In this document: positions 44,561-54,684 of the stretch, one piece after another
Layout: every line of letters starts with the position of its first letter
Numbering within the stretch: the first letter of the stretch is position 1
Assembly: GCA_014529385.2 (NCBI GenBank)
Contig: CM043958.1
Span: 139,264,398 to 139,328,397, forward strand
DNA from: Adiantum capillus-veneris
Taxonomy: Eukaryota; Streptophyta; Polypodiopsida; Polypodiales; Pteridaceae
Length of the DNA stretch: 64,000 nucleotides
Direction of reading: 5' to 3'
Notes under the pieces: generated by a model
Seen by the model: the letters and a program-made list of their open reading frames with translations, nothing else
Databases searched by the model: none
Told to the model about the DNA's origin: nothing
Made by a program: the position numbers and the translations under genes

Positions 44561-46577
44561 ATTCACACTCTCTTCGGTGGATACTCCACTAGCAATCTCT
44601 CCAAATATGCATTGGTTTGCTAGTACGACCAGATCTAAGGTTCATATAGACTTGAGAAGCCCTGGATAGAGCACTTATCATGGGATTGACTTGTTATCGG
44701 TTTCTTCCACTTGACTCGAGTGCAACTTCTATCAAGTTTCCAATTCCATGTCTGCAACCTAATTCTTGTATCAGTTTTAATCAAATTAGCTATTCTTTCA
44801 CAAAGATTGTATAATTTTTGCTAGCTATATTTGTGACTGATCTATGTATCACTTCAAATTGAGGTAAGTGAGTCAACAATTGAGACTTTCAGATTCTACT
44901 TTTACAAACAGCCAAAGGACAACCTGAAAACTGAGTAAACATGTACTAATTTGGATCCGACTGAACCCAAAATTGACCGGTGACCTTGTATTATGTTGTT
45001 TTAACACTGTACAAGCTCAAAAGTTCAAAATTCTGTCTGTGTGTCTCAGAAGTAAATAATCGTGACTATTTACTTTTCTCAAAAAATTTACACTTTATAG
45101 CTTGTTTTGCCAAGTATTCAACTTGTTGTGGTCCTTGGACAAGTTTCATCAAGTTTGAACAAAATTTGTCCAAGTTATCAACTGTTTCGTGTCCGTAGAC
45201 TCAGTTTTTGACAATCTAGCTTCTCAGTTTTGTGATCCTAATTTCACCAAATTTGATTTGCGTGGTCTACTTGATATGCTTGACCTTGTGGTATACTCAA
45301 ATGTGCAAAAATGTCCAATTTTGTAGCAGATGTAAATAATCACAATTATTTACTCTTGGTATTTTTGTGCAACTTTTTGCCATAATGTTGACACAGAATG
45401 GTTAAGCAGCTCAACTTAAGCTCCCTAGCCAAGTTTCATCAAGTTTGGATAATCCCTGTTCATGGTCAACAGTTTTACAAATTTGGCCACAATTTTCACT
45501 TCAATGATCCAAATCTTACCCAATTTGATTTGTGGGCTTAATATAACATGCTAAAACTAGTGGTATGCTGGGTTGGTCAAAAAAGTTGAGAAATGGGACA
45601 AAAGTAAATAATCACGATTATTTTCTTATGGTAAATTTTTGCATCTTTTTGGTAAACCAAGCATGTACACTTGTTTAACACTTCAATATAAGCCTCTAAG
45701 TCAGGTTTCACCAATTTTGAACAAGATTTTTCCAATTCACACTCAAGTTCTCGACAATCAGTACAGATTTCAATTTTTACCAAGGTTTTGGTCAGTTTGG
45801 TGATCCAAATTCTATGGCCTTTACAAAAGATGTTTGTTCACATGCATAGTGTCTCTTGTATCAACCTTGGTCACTTTTGAGCTGAAAGTAAATAATTACG
45901 ATTATTTACTTTTGGCCTAAAATGAGCACTTTTTTCAACTTTTTCAGTGGACAGTCTTTGTATGATCTATTTTAAGCCTCTAAGTCAACTCAAAACTTAA
46001 TTTGGCCTTAAATATCAAGGAAAAGTAAATAATCTGAGTTTTTGCAAACTCTTAAAAATTTACCTCAAATGCGTCCTTAAACTTACCCACTAGTTCATAC
46101 AACTTTTAAAGCATAATCTCCAGCTAGATTTAGTGGTTGACAATCTTTTGGTGTTGTTTCAAGCTGTAGACCTAAAATTATGTAGCTTCACATAAACAAC
46201 TCACAATTGATTCTTCTAGAGTGAGCAATGTTCTGAATCCCACCTCGGATTCTACTTACCCTACTCCTAGATTCTACTGCAATGGGGTTGTGGAAAGTGT
46301 CCACAAATACTCGTTTTCTTGTTTTTTATGGTTTTCTCAACCTTGATTTTAAGACTTTTCTCGTCCCCTCAAACATTCTCAAAATCCTAATCTAATCTTA
46401 CAATCCTAAAAGGTACTCATCAAGTACACTTACTTCCAAGCTACCTCTACACAGCAAAAGACGACAATCTTAAGCTATGCGGTTTTAAAGATTTTTTTTT
46501 GACTCTAGCTGATTCTAGAGGAAGTCAAAGGACAACTACACAAGACGCTCGTATTTTCCCTAGTTTAGGTCTCCTCG
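44561..46577 (-). repeat. Long leader of Ty3 copy 2 with TAAATA-type palindrome array
   Basis: Between the primer-binding-site-like sequence and gag. Palindromes at 45053-45072, 45333-45352, 45606-45625, 45889-45908 and a half-site at 46026. The first four starts are 280, 273 and 283 bp apart. The surrounding 270-280 bp units are diverged but share phrases such as caagtttcatcaagttt. No gene is seen. The length is long for a Ty3 5' leader. Confidence 0.85.
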
Positions 46578-46593
46578 ATCCCCGACAGCGACG
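46578..46593 (-). promoter_or_regulatory. Primer-binding-site-like sequence of Ty3 copy 2
   Basis: On the minus strand, directly after the LTR, the sequence reads cgtcgctgtcgggga. It resembles the GGCGCCGTTGCCGGGGA-type site used by many plant Ty3 elements, with several changes. Its position fixes the LTR end and the element orientation. Confidence 0.5.
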
Positions 46594-46964
46594 TAAAATG
46601 TGGTACAGGTGTCTAACCTCACTCCTATCTTATTGCAGACATAGCGAGAACCACGAATATAATTGTCAATCCATGGGAGGAAGCTGACTCGAATAGTGCA
46701 TAGAGGTTTACAATAGGTTGTCAATATCTTGGAAAACAATAAACAACTCCTATCTAGCTCAAGCTACACTCAAATGACCGAAATCACCAAAAGCTAGTCG
46801 TTAATCGACAAACAAATCATAACCGTTACAGCATCAAACGACATCCAAATGTTATGAAACTTCTAGGACATGTTTATAAGACCTAAGCACACATGCTTAT
46901 GGTCTCAAATCTCACTTTAGGTCAAGTGAAAAAATCAGCAGAGTAGTGAGCTTTTGACCTAGGT
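46594..46964 (-). repeat. 5' LTR of Ty3 copy 2
   Basis: About 371 bp that match 23958-24333 in reverse complement. It ends (minus strand) in gtaccaca just before the primer-binding-site-like sequence. Ends are approximate; a canonical TG start is not obvious. Confidence 0.75.
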
Positions 46965-46966
46965 TT

Positions 46967-47026
46967 CTAAATGCTTAGCAGTGATGCCCCAATACCCCAC
47001 CTATACTTATTTTATCATTTTTAAGG
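46967..47026 (-). pseudogene. Fragment of the methyltransferase-like gene
   Basis: 46967-47000 encodes YWGITAKHL on the minus strand and 47001-47026 matches the intron next to it, compared with 30053-30110. A few base differences show it is not a fresh target-site copy. The exon is cut by the LTR boundary at about 46964. Confidence 0.7.
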
Positions 47027-47089
47027 TTAAATTCCTACTTATGATGAAATTAGGTTGCGGGTCGGTGATGCCAAAAGCTACGGATAACC

Positions 47090-47830
47090 ATGAAATTCTT
47101 ACGTGAACGCGTAGAGCTCTTATATGCGGTTGCAATGCAACAGACGACACTAAAATGTGACAAGCGGGAAGGGAGTAAGAAGAGCGAGAAGGATAGAACT
47201 GAGCGCCATTACCTCACGTTGTTTACAATAAAAGCTCCAAAAAATGTTATCCGAGTTAGTTTCTCTCACCTTGGGGCTGGAATAATGCCTGCCATTGGAT
47301 ATCCATGGCAATTCAATGCACAAGATCTTTGGATCTTAGAAGCATTGTAAGTGAAACTAAAGCCTTATCACGTTGAAATTTGAATTTCCTGAGCAAAATC
47401 AAAACAAGGCCGAAACCTGCAACGCTGCACACAGGAAAACAACACTCGGCAATCCTTCTCTGGGTGTCACGTTTGCCCATGAATTTTTCTCCACGCCGTG
47501 GCAACCTCATTCTTGCTATCAGCGTTGCCTTCCAATGCAGTTTGTCACAATTTAGAGGGACGAGAGCTTCTCTACCTTGCCGTGGGATTTGGTGCTGAAT
47601 GGGAAAACAAAGATCACCCTCTTAATTGGGAGACCAAGCAGTACAAGGGCAAGAATGTTTCCTATAACTCATGCAAAGGATTGTTCAAATGCATTTTTGA
47701 TGGTGATGAGACTGCCTACATGTTGTCATGGGAGTCTATACGCATGTACATTATATCTAAGGAGAAAACCATGCTTGATATGCGTAATGATATTGCATTT
47801 GATGTTGATGATGATCTCTATTTTTCTTAG
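47090..47830 (+). CDS. 3' part of a + strand gene with a Tudor-like segment
   Basis: A candidate exon ends with SHLGAGIMPAIGYPWQFNAQ and DLWILEAL before a GTAAGTG donor at about 47349. An AG at about 47539 opens the last exon: CHNLEGRELLYLAVGFGAEW, ENKDHPLNWETKQYKGKNVS, YNSCKGLFKCIFDGDETAYM, LSWESIRMYI and an acidic end FDVDDDLYFS with stop at 47830. The GKNVSYNSCKGLFKCIFDGDE pattern resembles Tudor/chromo-barrel domains that read (Y/W)xGKVxxY...YxVxFDDGD; this is a fold-level guess. The start is unknown. The acidic end resembles that of the methyltransferase-like gene. Confidence 0.45.
47233..47259. repeat. 27-bp direct repeat, right border of nested insertion
   Basis: Identical to 30115-30141. 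Here it is followed by tttctctcaccttgg, the start of the + strand coding part, so it may lie at an intron-exon border. About 200 bp (47027-47232) separate it from the other shared stretch, while at 30.1 kb the two are adjacent. Confidence 0.85.
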
Positions 47831-48329
47831 TCATAAGCTAAGATTATCATTTTGTTCTCCATTGTGACATGTATACCATATGTATCAATGTCAACTTGTA
47901 AAGCCATATGCTTTTTTGGATTTTTTGTTTTGGTTAATGTCACCATAAAACATAATTTTTTGTAAATGAAAATGACTTTTCTTGTAGTGATAGTTGATCA
48001 TCTATCATTCCCTAACTTGCAAAGAGATCTTACAAATCCACAATTCATTCAAATGAAAAAAAAATTGCAAGCTGAAAATTATTTATGCGTAAAATGCACA
48101 TTGTTGTTTTGTACCATGTGATACTTGAGAGGTTTTATGTAAAGGTCATTTAGATTTTTTAGTTTGTCTAATAATTTTTTCCTAACTCTCATTTTGTGTG
48201 TAACACCCCTTAAAAAGGAGTTGGTCAAATGATCCATGACAAAGTTGCTAGAAAAAAAACCCAAAAAGGACAATTTAGTGTCCTTTTTGGTACCAAACTA
48301 GTGTTAAGAGATGGTTTCCATTTCTCAAT
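47831..48329. other. 3' flank of the Tudor-like gene
   Basis: AT-rich, no gene recognised. It probably holds the 3' untranslated region and terminator of the gene that ends at 47830. Confidence 0.4.
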
Positions 48330-49130
48330 AAAGTCTCCTTGAAGTCCTCTCAACAAGCTCAAAAGCCGTCATCTCTCTTTCCACTCTTGCTGCTTTTTGG
48401 GCTAGTTCCTCTACTGCTACTGCAGGTCTTGGTTGCTTTGTAGGTTTTGCATCATCAACTTTAGCTTTCCCTTTTACTCTCTCTTCTTCTTTTCGAGAAG
48501 AGTGTACTCCTCCCTTGTTTCTTTGTCGCTTTCCACAGCCTTTGCTGCACCAGCAGTTTCTTTGTTGGGGACATTGACTAATCTTGTTCTCAATCTTGTC
48601 GCTACTAGTGGAGCTCTTATCTGCACTTCTTCTTCATCAGCAGTGTTGCGGAGTAGCCATAAATTTTATTTCGAGGAAGGTGGTAGATGCTCTGCCTGGC
48701 CTATAGCATGGTGAGCAATCTGTGTTAGCACTTCTAGATCTCCCAAGAAAGTGATGTTCTCTGCCTTTTTCATATGAGTGAAGGTTTTATAAATATATTG
48801 GGAGTGATTCAATTATGTCGCTCCTTGTTCCTTTGAGGCCTGTGTGGAAGTGGAAGCCATGGCATGACTTAGAATCGTGTACCTAGGAGGTATTTTAGCA
48901 ATGTAATGAAAGTGATGATGATAGAGCCAAAGTGCTTGCTCTATCTCAATTTTCTTTAGATCAGAGAAAGAGGTTGATCTACTAGCAAAGATGTCGGCCA
49001 TGGGTAGCTGTTAGTCTTTTATGGGTTTTTTGCCTTTTTGTAGCTTTAGGGCTTCTATAACTTGATCTTCTGTGATGTCCACCTCAATCAAAGAATCATT
49101 CAAGTCTGAAACGGTTGCCCTTCCTTCTTT
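48330..49130 (-). pseudogene. ACO family copy D (N-terminal fragment)
   Basis: On the minus strand: ITEDQVIEALKLQKGKK, LWLYHHHFHYIAKIPPRYTI, LTQIAHHAIGQAEHLPPSS and an acidic or charged tail (AVAVEELAQKAARVERE). These align with EIVAEALKLP, RLYHQHFHFLTKRPPRYTT and RIAYHAIGMTDNLPPAP of copy B. The copy is more diverged than A, B and C and lacks the coiled-coil and C-terminal parts. Confidence 0.65.
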
Positions 49131-49147
49131 ACTTCATCATCATAGCA

Positions 49148-49680
49148 ACCCCATTTAAAAATGTTACAGCTCCTTCGTCCACGTGGATGGACTTTCAAAC
49201 GGCTACGTCGTTGTTATTTTTAACAGGGCCGCACTTTTTTAATCGTCGTAGGAAGATGCACTCATCATGGCAGGCAGCACTCACAACTTTCAAAATTGTC
49301 AAGCTCCCTCTCTCTGTTCGGAATGTCATCAGTTTTCATAGATGCAAAGCGAGGGCCTCTCTCCAAATGCAATCACCTAGGCATGCATCTTGAAGGCATG
49401 TGGCTGTACGCAGCCCCGTTTAAAAATCTTACAACTCCTTCGTCCACGTTGATGCACTTTCAAACGGCTACGTCCTTGTTATTTTTAACAGGTCCGTACT
49501 TTTTTAATCGTCGTAGGGAGATCGCACTCATCATTGCAGGCAACACTCGCGACTTTCAAAATTGTCAAGCTCAGCTCCCTCTCTCTGTTTGGAATGTCAT
49601 TAGTTTTCACAGATGCGAAGCAAGGGCCTCTCTCTAGATGCAATCACCTAGGCATGCATCTTGAAGGCATGTGGTTCTAC
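49148..49680 (+). repeat. 266-bp tandem duplication containing PPR fragments
   Basis: 49148-49413 and 49414-49680 are two copies beginning cccc(a/g)tttaaaaat. Each contains a piece that, in the correct frame, reads like the C-terminal half of a PPR motif (SEGLSPNAI..ACILKACG). The frame is broken in both. Confidence 0.85.
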
Positions 49681-50620
49681 GTAAGAAAATTCACTATCAC
49701 ATTGTTTGTTAGAGGCTGTTGAAAAAAAGATGTCGTGCTTGGCACTGCCTTGGTCGACTTTCAAAATTGTCAAGCTCCCTCTATTCGGAATGTCATTTGT
49801 TTTCAGCAGATGCGAAGCAAGGACCTCTCTCCAGATACAATCACATACACATGCACGAAGGCATGTAGCTCCATGCAAGAAGCTGATATGGGCACAAAAA
49901 GTGCTTGAGAAGTTTTGTGTCTGGAATGTCGCCTCTTGAAATGGATTGATTACATGTTGTGCAAAATAGGAACATGGATATTGAAAGAAGATGCCATGCT
50001 TGGGACTGTCTTGGTCGATATGTATGCCAAATGTAATGTGCTTGAGAGAGCACAAAAAGTGCTAGAGCAGTTTTCTGTCCGAACTGCTGCCCCTTGGAAT
50101 GCACTGATTGCGGGATGTGTGCAACAAGAGCAGGGCAAGAAATCTCTAGGTTGTTTTTAGCGGATGCAAAGCACGTATATCTCTCCAAATTTAGTCAAGG
50201 CATGTGGCTCTACGCAAGTGTTTGAGGAGCTTCATGTTCTGAGTGTGGACTCTTGGAATGCACTGATCAAATGATTTTCTCCACAAGGGCAGGGCCATCA
50301 AGCTCTATTCTGTTTTTAGTAGATGCAAAGCGAGGGCCTCTCTCCAGATGCAATCATGTATGCATGCATAAAGACATGTTTGGAATGTTGCCTCTTGAAA
50401 TGCATTGATTACGGGATGTACACAACAAGAACATGGCTGTTGAAAGAAGATGCCATGCTTGGGACTGTCTTGGTTGATATGTATGCTAAATGTGGTGTGT
50501 TTGAGAGAGCACAAAAAGTGCTAGAGAAGTTTTTTGTCCAGAATGTTGCCCCTTGGAATGCACTGATTGCGGGATGTGCACAACAAGAACAGGACAAGAA
50601 CTAGAGTGCTTCGTTAGCCT
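49681..50620 (+). pseudogene. PPR pseudogene, + strand
   Basis: PLS-type PPR wording on the + strand: DAMLGTVLVDMYAKCNVLER (about 49990-50060), CGVFERAQKVLEKFF and APWNALIAGCAQQEQDK (50500-50600), MQSEGLSPDAIMYACIKTC (50323-50380). Stops and frame changes break it. It ends just before the (GA)n tract. A sister fragment in the same orientation occurs at 63540-63800, beyond the minus-strand array. PPR proteins bind organellar RNA, but this one cannot be translated. Confidence 0.8.
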
Positions 50621-50667
50621 CATTTGTATTGAATTGAAGTGAGTCCAAGGGTAAGAGAAAACAAGAG

Positions 50668-50671
<4 letters not shown>

Positions 50672-50749
<78 letters not shown>
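50672..50749. repeat. (GA)n microsatellite
   Basis: About 39 GA units. Confidence 0.98.
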
Positions 50750-50753
<4 letters not shown>

Positions 50754-50925
50754 TGCTTTGTTTTCCACAAATCCTATTACCTTGAGTTGACATAATCCTG
50801 TTACCTAGTCCTCCTCCTCTTCTCCACAGAACCTCTGTCCATTTCATTGTAAAGAAGTCATTGCATGCTACATTCAAAGCCTTCTCAACTCTCGTTTGCT
50901 TAGTTCCATTCTTAATGCATCAACT

Positions 50926-51258
50926 AAAAATTGAGAAAACAAATTGTGTTTGAAGATCTCATATAAGGCCACAAGCTTTCAAGGTGGAAGCGTAACGTGA
51001 TTGAAATTAGAGACAAGCCTTTCCTTCACATCTAGTAAAAACAAACCAAAGCTTTCTTGCCACAAGCAGGTTGGATATATATTGGAATCAATCTGGTTAG
51101 AAAAGCAAAACCCATTTCTTTTAACTCCTCATCATGCTCTGCTTGTCTATGCTTGACTTGTGTTCCAAATATTGCTTGTTGCCTAGATTTTGTTAGTCAA
51201 AAACTGAGAAAATGAATTGTGTTTGAAGATCTCATATAAGGCCACAAGCCTTTGAGGT
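50926..51258. repeat. Direct repeat of about 60 bp, 270 bp apart
   Basis: 50926-50987 and 51199-51258 share ttgtgtttgaagatctcata followed by aggccacaagc. The intervening sequence shows no gene. Confidence 0.8.
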
Positions 51259-51280
51259 GTTAAATTTTTTTAGAGAAAAC

Positions 51281-51307
51281 AGAGAGCGAGAGAGAGAGAG
51301 AGAGAGA
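51281..51307. repeat. Short (GA)n tract
   Basis: About 27 bp of GA-rich repeat with one C. Confidence 0.9.
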
Positions 51308-51720
51308 TTTCATCAAAGCATGTTAGATTTTTTTACCTGAAAGTGTGTTTGGAATACCGATCATCGTGGTTCAGAGGTGCATCTCATAAAAATCGGATAC
51401 TGATCGTAGTATTTCAGAGGGGTACCTTGCAGGAAACCATAAGGATGGGTTAGAGTCTTGTCAAGCTCAATGTTTACGATCATATAAGATGTCAATGTTA
51501 TTAATTTTTTTTGTTCCATTTTTATGTTTCAAAGAAAAGAAAACATGCAAGTTTCCTTGCATGGGGGAGTTTGCACAGTCCTCCCCAATTTTTATAATAC
51601 GAGGGAACGTGCCATCTCCACAATAGCGTGCAATTCTCAGTGCGTTCATTAACTGCGTTCTCAGTGTCAAGTAAAAAAATGTTACTGCTTACTCACCGCA
51701 CGATTGAATGTCTATCATCG
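51308..51720. other. No gene recognised
   Basis: AT-rich sequence between the microsatellite and the PPR array, with no supported reading frame. Confidence 0.4.
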
Positions 51721-52322
51721 ATGCACTTCCTTACATCAACAATGTTGGTCATCTTTTGCACTTAACCTGCTATACAAGAGATGACATCCCAGGGAGAATG
51801 TCCTTCAAGAAGGTTTTGTGCTATTGTGAGGACACCATATTTGGTATACATATTGATCAAACCACCGCCAAGCATGACATAGTGCTCCCAAAAGCCATTG
51901 ACTCGCAATCACATCGTGAATTCTAATACCCGTGTGAAAGTATTCCATAAGGCCACAAGCCTTCAAGGTGCAAGCATAGGTGAATGTATTTGGGGAAAGA
52001 GGTTCTGTAAAAACAATCAAGAGGTTTCTTGCAACAGACATATTAGCACCCAATACGTTGTAGGTGATGACATTCCAGAGAGAATGCCAATCAAGAACTT
52101 TTCATCTTTTTATGCTTTCGTGACAGTACCACACATATCAACCAAGCATGGCCAAGCATGACATCCTTCACGAACGGCGCCGTACCAGGTATCTTCTCAT
52201 TGATTTTGTCGTAACTTCTCATTGATTTTATCACCCATGTCAATGGCTTGCATAAGGACATTGGCCTTCAAGATGCAAGCATAGATAATGCATTCGGAGA
52301 AAAGCCTTCCGTTTGCATCTGC
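51721..52322 (-). pseudogene. Diverged PPR sequence left of the foldback element
   Basis: The minus strand encodes LSPNTFTYACTLKACGLMEY (51805-52053) and ECIIYACILKANVLMQAIDM (52197-52388), typical PPR second-helix wording. It is more diverged than the array units and would be the 3' end of the PPR gene. Confidence 0.65.
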
Positions 52323-52773
52323 CATTAGGGAAAATTTGGACTCACAAAAGGGCCTTATAAGTAGTTTGACTTCCTCTCTCATGTCCAAAACGGGTGTGCA
52401 GTAAAATTTTTGTAAATCAATTGTAAACTTGACGAAGATTTGACAGTTAGAATCTACTCTTCAAGATCTTTCTATTGATATATAGCACGCCATGGGATTC
52501 CTCATATTTTGAAAGATTCTATGTTTTATTCTCTTGTGATGTGACAACTCCGTTTAGAATCTAGAGAATAAAAAATAAAATCTTTTAACATATGAGGAAT
52601 CTTGTGGCATGCTATATATCACTAGAAAGAGCTTGAAAAGGAGATTCTAACTGTCAAATCTCTGCCAAGTTTAGAGTTGATTTGCAAAAATTTTACTGCA
52701 CGCCCGTTTTGGACATGAGAGAGAAAGTCAAACTCCTTATAGGGCCCCTTTGTGAGTCCAAATTTTCCCTAAT
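52323..52773. mobile_element. Foldback element with about 210-bp inverted arms
   Basis: The left arm (52323 to about 52534) and right arm (about 52560 to 52773) are inverted copies with roughly ten percent differences by eye. Both outer ends read cattagggaaaatttggact (right arm in reverse complement). The spacer is about 25 bp. No coding capacity. The outer 35 bp of the right arm recurs at 58919-58955 as part of a duplicated PPR block. Confidence 0.85.
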
Positions 52774-53400
52774 GTTCCTGAGCTACCCTAGCACAATGAA
52801 GTTGGGCATATCTAGCAATCCATGCGTTTGAGGTGATGACATTCCGCAGGGAAAGCCCATCAAGACTTTTTTTTTCTTTCATGAGAGAACCACATTTGAC
52901 ATACAAGTAGACCAAAGCACAGCCATGTACAATATTTTTTCACCACCAATCTGCTATTAACCATCTCAATGTGAGAAACCCTCTCTTTGCATTTGTTTAA
53001 AGCAACCTAGGGCTATAAGAGCACTCCAAGAGACTTTGTATGGCGAGCATCCCTCACTTTGCCTGTCGTAAAAGAAGTCAACCAAAGTGCCACCAAGCAT
53101 GTCATTTTGCATACGGAAACATGCCTTCCCTTTGCATCCAATGTGCATCTTTGCCACAATCATGTTGGGCATATCGCACGAGCACCACATTTGGCATACA
53201 TACCAACAAAGGCGTTGCGAGAAACAACGGTTTTCTGCAGCAACCCATGACCAACAACATCAGAGTGAAATTTTAAGCCCATATCGGCATCTTGCGTACA
53301 CACACATGGATTCAAGATGCACACATATGTGATTGCTTCTGGAGAGAGGCCCTCGCTTCGGATCCATTGAAAATAGCCAAGAGATTTCTGGCCCAGCTCC
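52774..53400 (-). pseudogene. PPR segment, variant type (first copy)
   Basis: A variant segment present three times: 52739-53280, 58919-59460 and, from its middle on, 60473-60905. In the minus strand it encodes degraded PPR wording (GYMPNMIV and MQREGFSH near 52966-53190). The three copies are nearly identical over most of this length. Confidence 0.75.
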
Positions 53401-54684
53401 TGATGCGCTTATCCCACAATCAATGCACTGGGGCAATAAGCTCCCCAAGCTCATTTTGTGCTTTCTGAAGTGCACCACATTCACCTATCGACCAAGGCAT
53501 TCAAGCACTACAAGTTTTATAAAAAACCCTTGTTGAAGTGTCCGACATTTATCATACATATTGACCAAGGCAGTGCCAAGCATGCCATCTCTTTTCAAGA
53601 GCAATTTGCATAGAGTGACATACCTGCAAGATGCACACGTAGGTGACAATGTATGGACAAAGGCCTTCGCTTTGCACATCCTGAAAACAGTCCAGATCTT
53701 GCTAGCCCGGCCGTTGTTGGGCATATCCTGCAATCTGTGAGGTCCAAAAGACGATATCCTGCACAAGAGCACCGCATCTGGCATACATATCGACCAAGGC
53801 ATTGCCAATCATGGCATTTTTTTTCAACAGCCTCTTACTAACAATATCAGAGTGAACTTTTAAGCCCAAACTAGTGTCTTGTGTGCTTTCAAGATGCACG
53901 CTTATGTGGTTGCATCTGGAGGGAGGACTTCTCTTTGCACCTGCTGAAAACAACCGAGAGCTTCCTGGCTCGGCGGTTGTTCGGCATATCCCTCAATCAG
54001 TGCATTCCAAGAGACGACATTCTAGACAAGAAGCTGGTCAAGTAATTTTTGCGCTTTCTCAATCCGTATTTGAAGTGCCCCATAGTTGGCGTATATTCCC
54101 GCACTCAATGCACTGTAGGAGACGGCATTCGGGAGTAGAAGCTCTGCAAGCACGGTTTGTGCTTTCTGAAGTGCACTACATTCAACATATGTATCAACCA
54201 AGGCATTGCCAAGCACTACAATTTTTTGAAAAAGCCCTAGCTGAACTGCCCCACATTTTGCATACGCATCAAAGAATGTGGTTCCAAGCACGCCATCTCT
54301 TTTACTGAGCATCTTGCATCGAGCCACATGCCTGCAAGATGCATACGTAGGTGATAGCATCTGGAAAAAGGCCCTCGCTTCGAACCTGTTCAAAACAATG
54401 TATAACTACCTGGCCGGCTGTTGTCAGGCATATGCTACGATTAGTGCATTCCAAAAGACGACATCCCACACAGGAGCACCACATTTGGCGTACATATCAA
54501 CCAAGGCATTGGTAGGCCGAGCAGGTTTCTGCCACTAACAATATCAAAACGAAATTTTAAGCCCATATCGGCATCTTGTGTACACACACATGGCTTCAAG
54601 ATGCACGCATATGTGATTTCTTTTGGAGAGAGGCCCTTGCTTCGGATCCATTCAAAACAACCAAGAGATTTCTGGCCCAACTCC
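53401..54684 (-). pseudogene. PPR array unit 1
   Basis: Contains QLSPTCASCRYVTLCKLLLK-like, CNHISVHLES and LVDTYVECSALQKAQTVLAE motifs. The longest minus frame is 123 codons (54022-54393). This unit and the variant segment to its left match 60475-62309 at a constant offset of 7624-7625. Confidence 0.75.

Larger units (their letters stand above)
34991..46964 (-). mobile_element. Ty3-type LTR retrotransposon, copy 2 (nearly complete, decayed)
   Basis: Minus-strand order from high to low coordinates: 5' LTR (46594-46964), primer-binding-site-like sequence (46578-46593), long leader with palindromes (44.6-46.57 kb), gag (42.53-44.56 kb), zinc knuckles (42.34-42.5 kb), linker, protease 1 (40.85-41.4 kb), RT, RNase H, two zinc-binding modules and integrase (36.97-38.5 kb), protease 2 (36.43-36.83 kb) and a tail. 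About 12 kb in all. The 3' LTR was not found. Long open stretches (434 and 267 codons) make this the best preserved copy in the window. Confidence 0.85.

Noticed and set aside
50486-50877. Minus-strand frames made of Leu-Ser repeats (also at 6784-6972, and Glu-Arg repeats at 16197-16388)
   Set aside because: They are translations of (GA)n microsatellites with no flanking coding signal.
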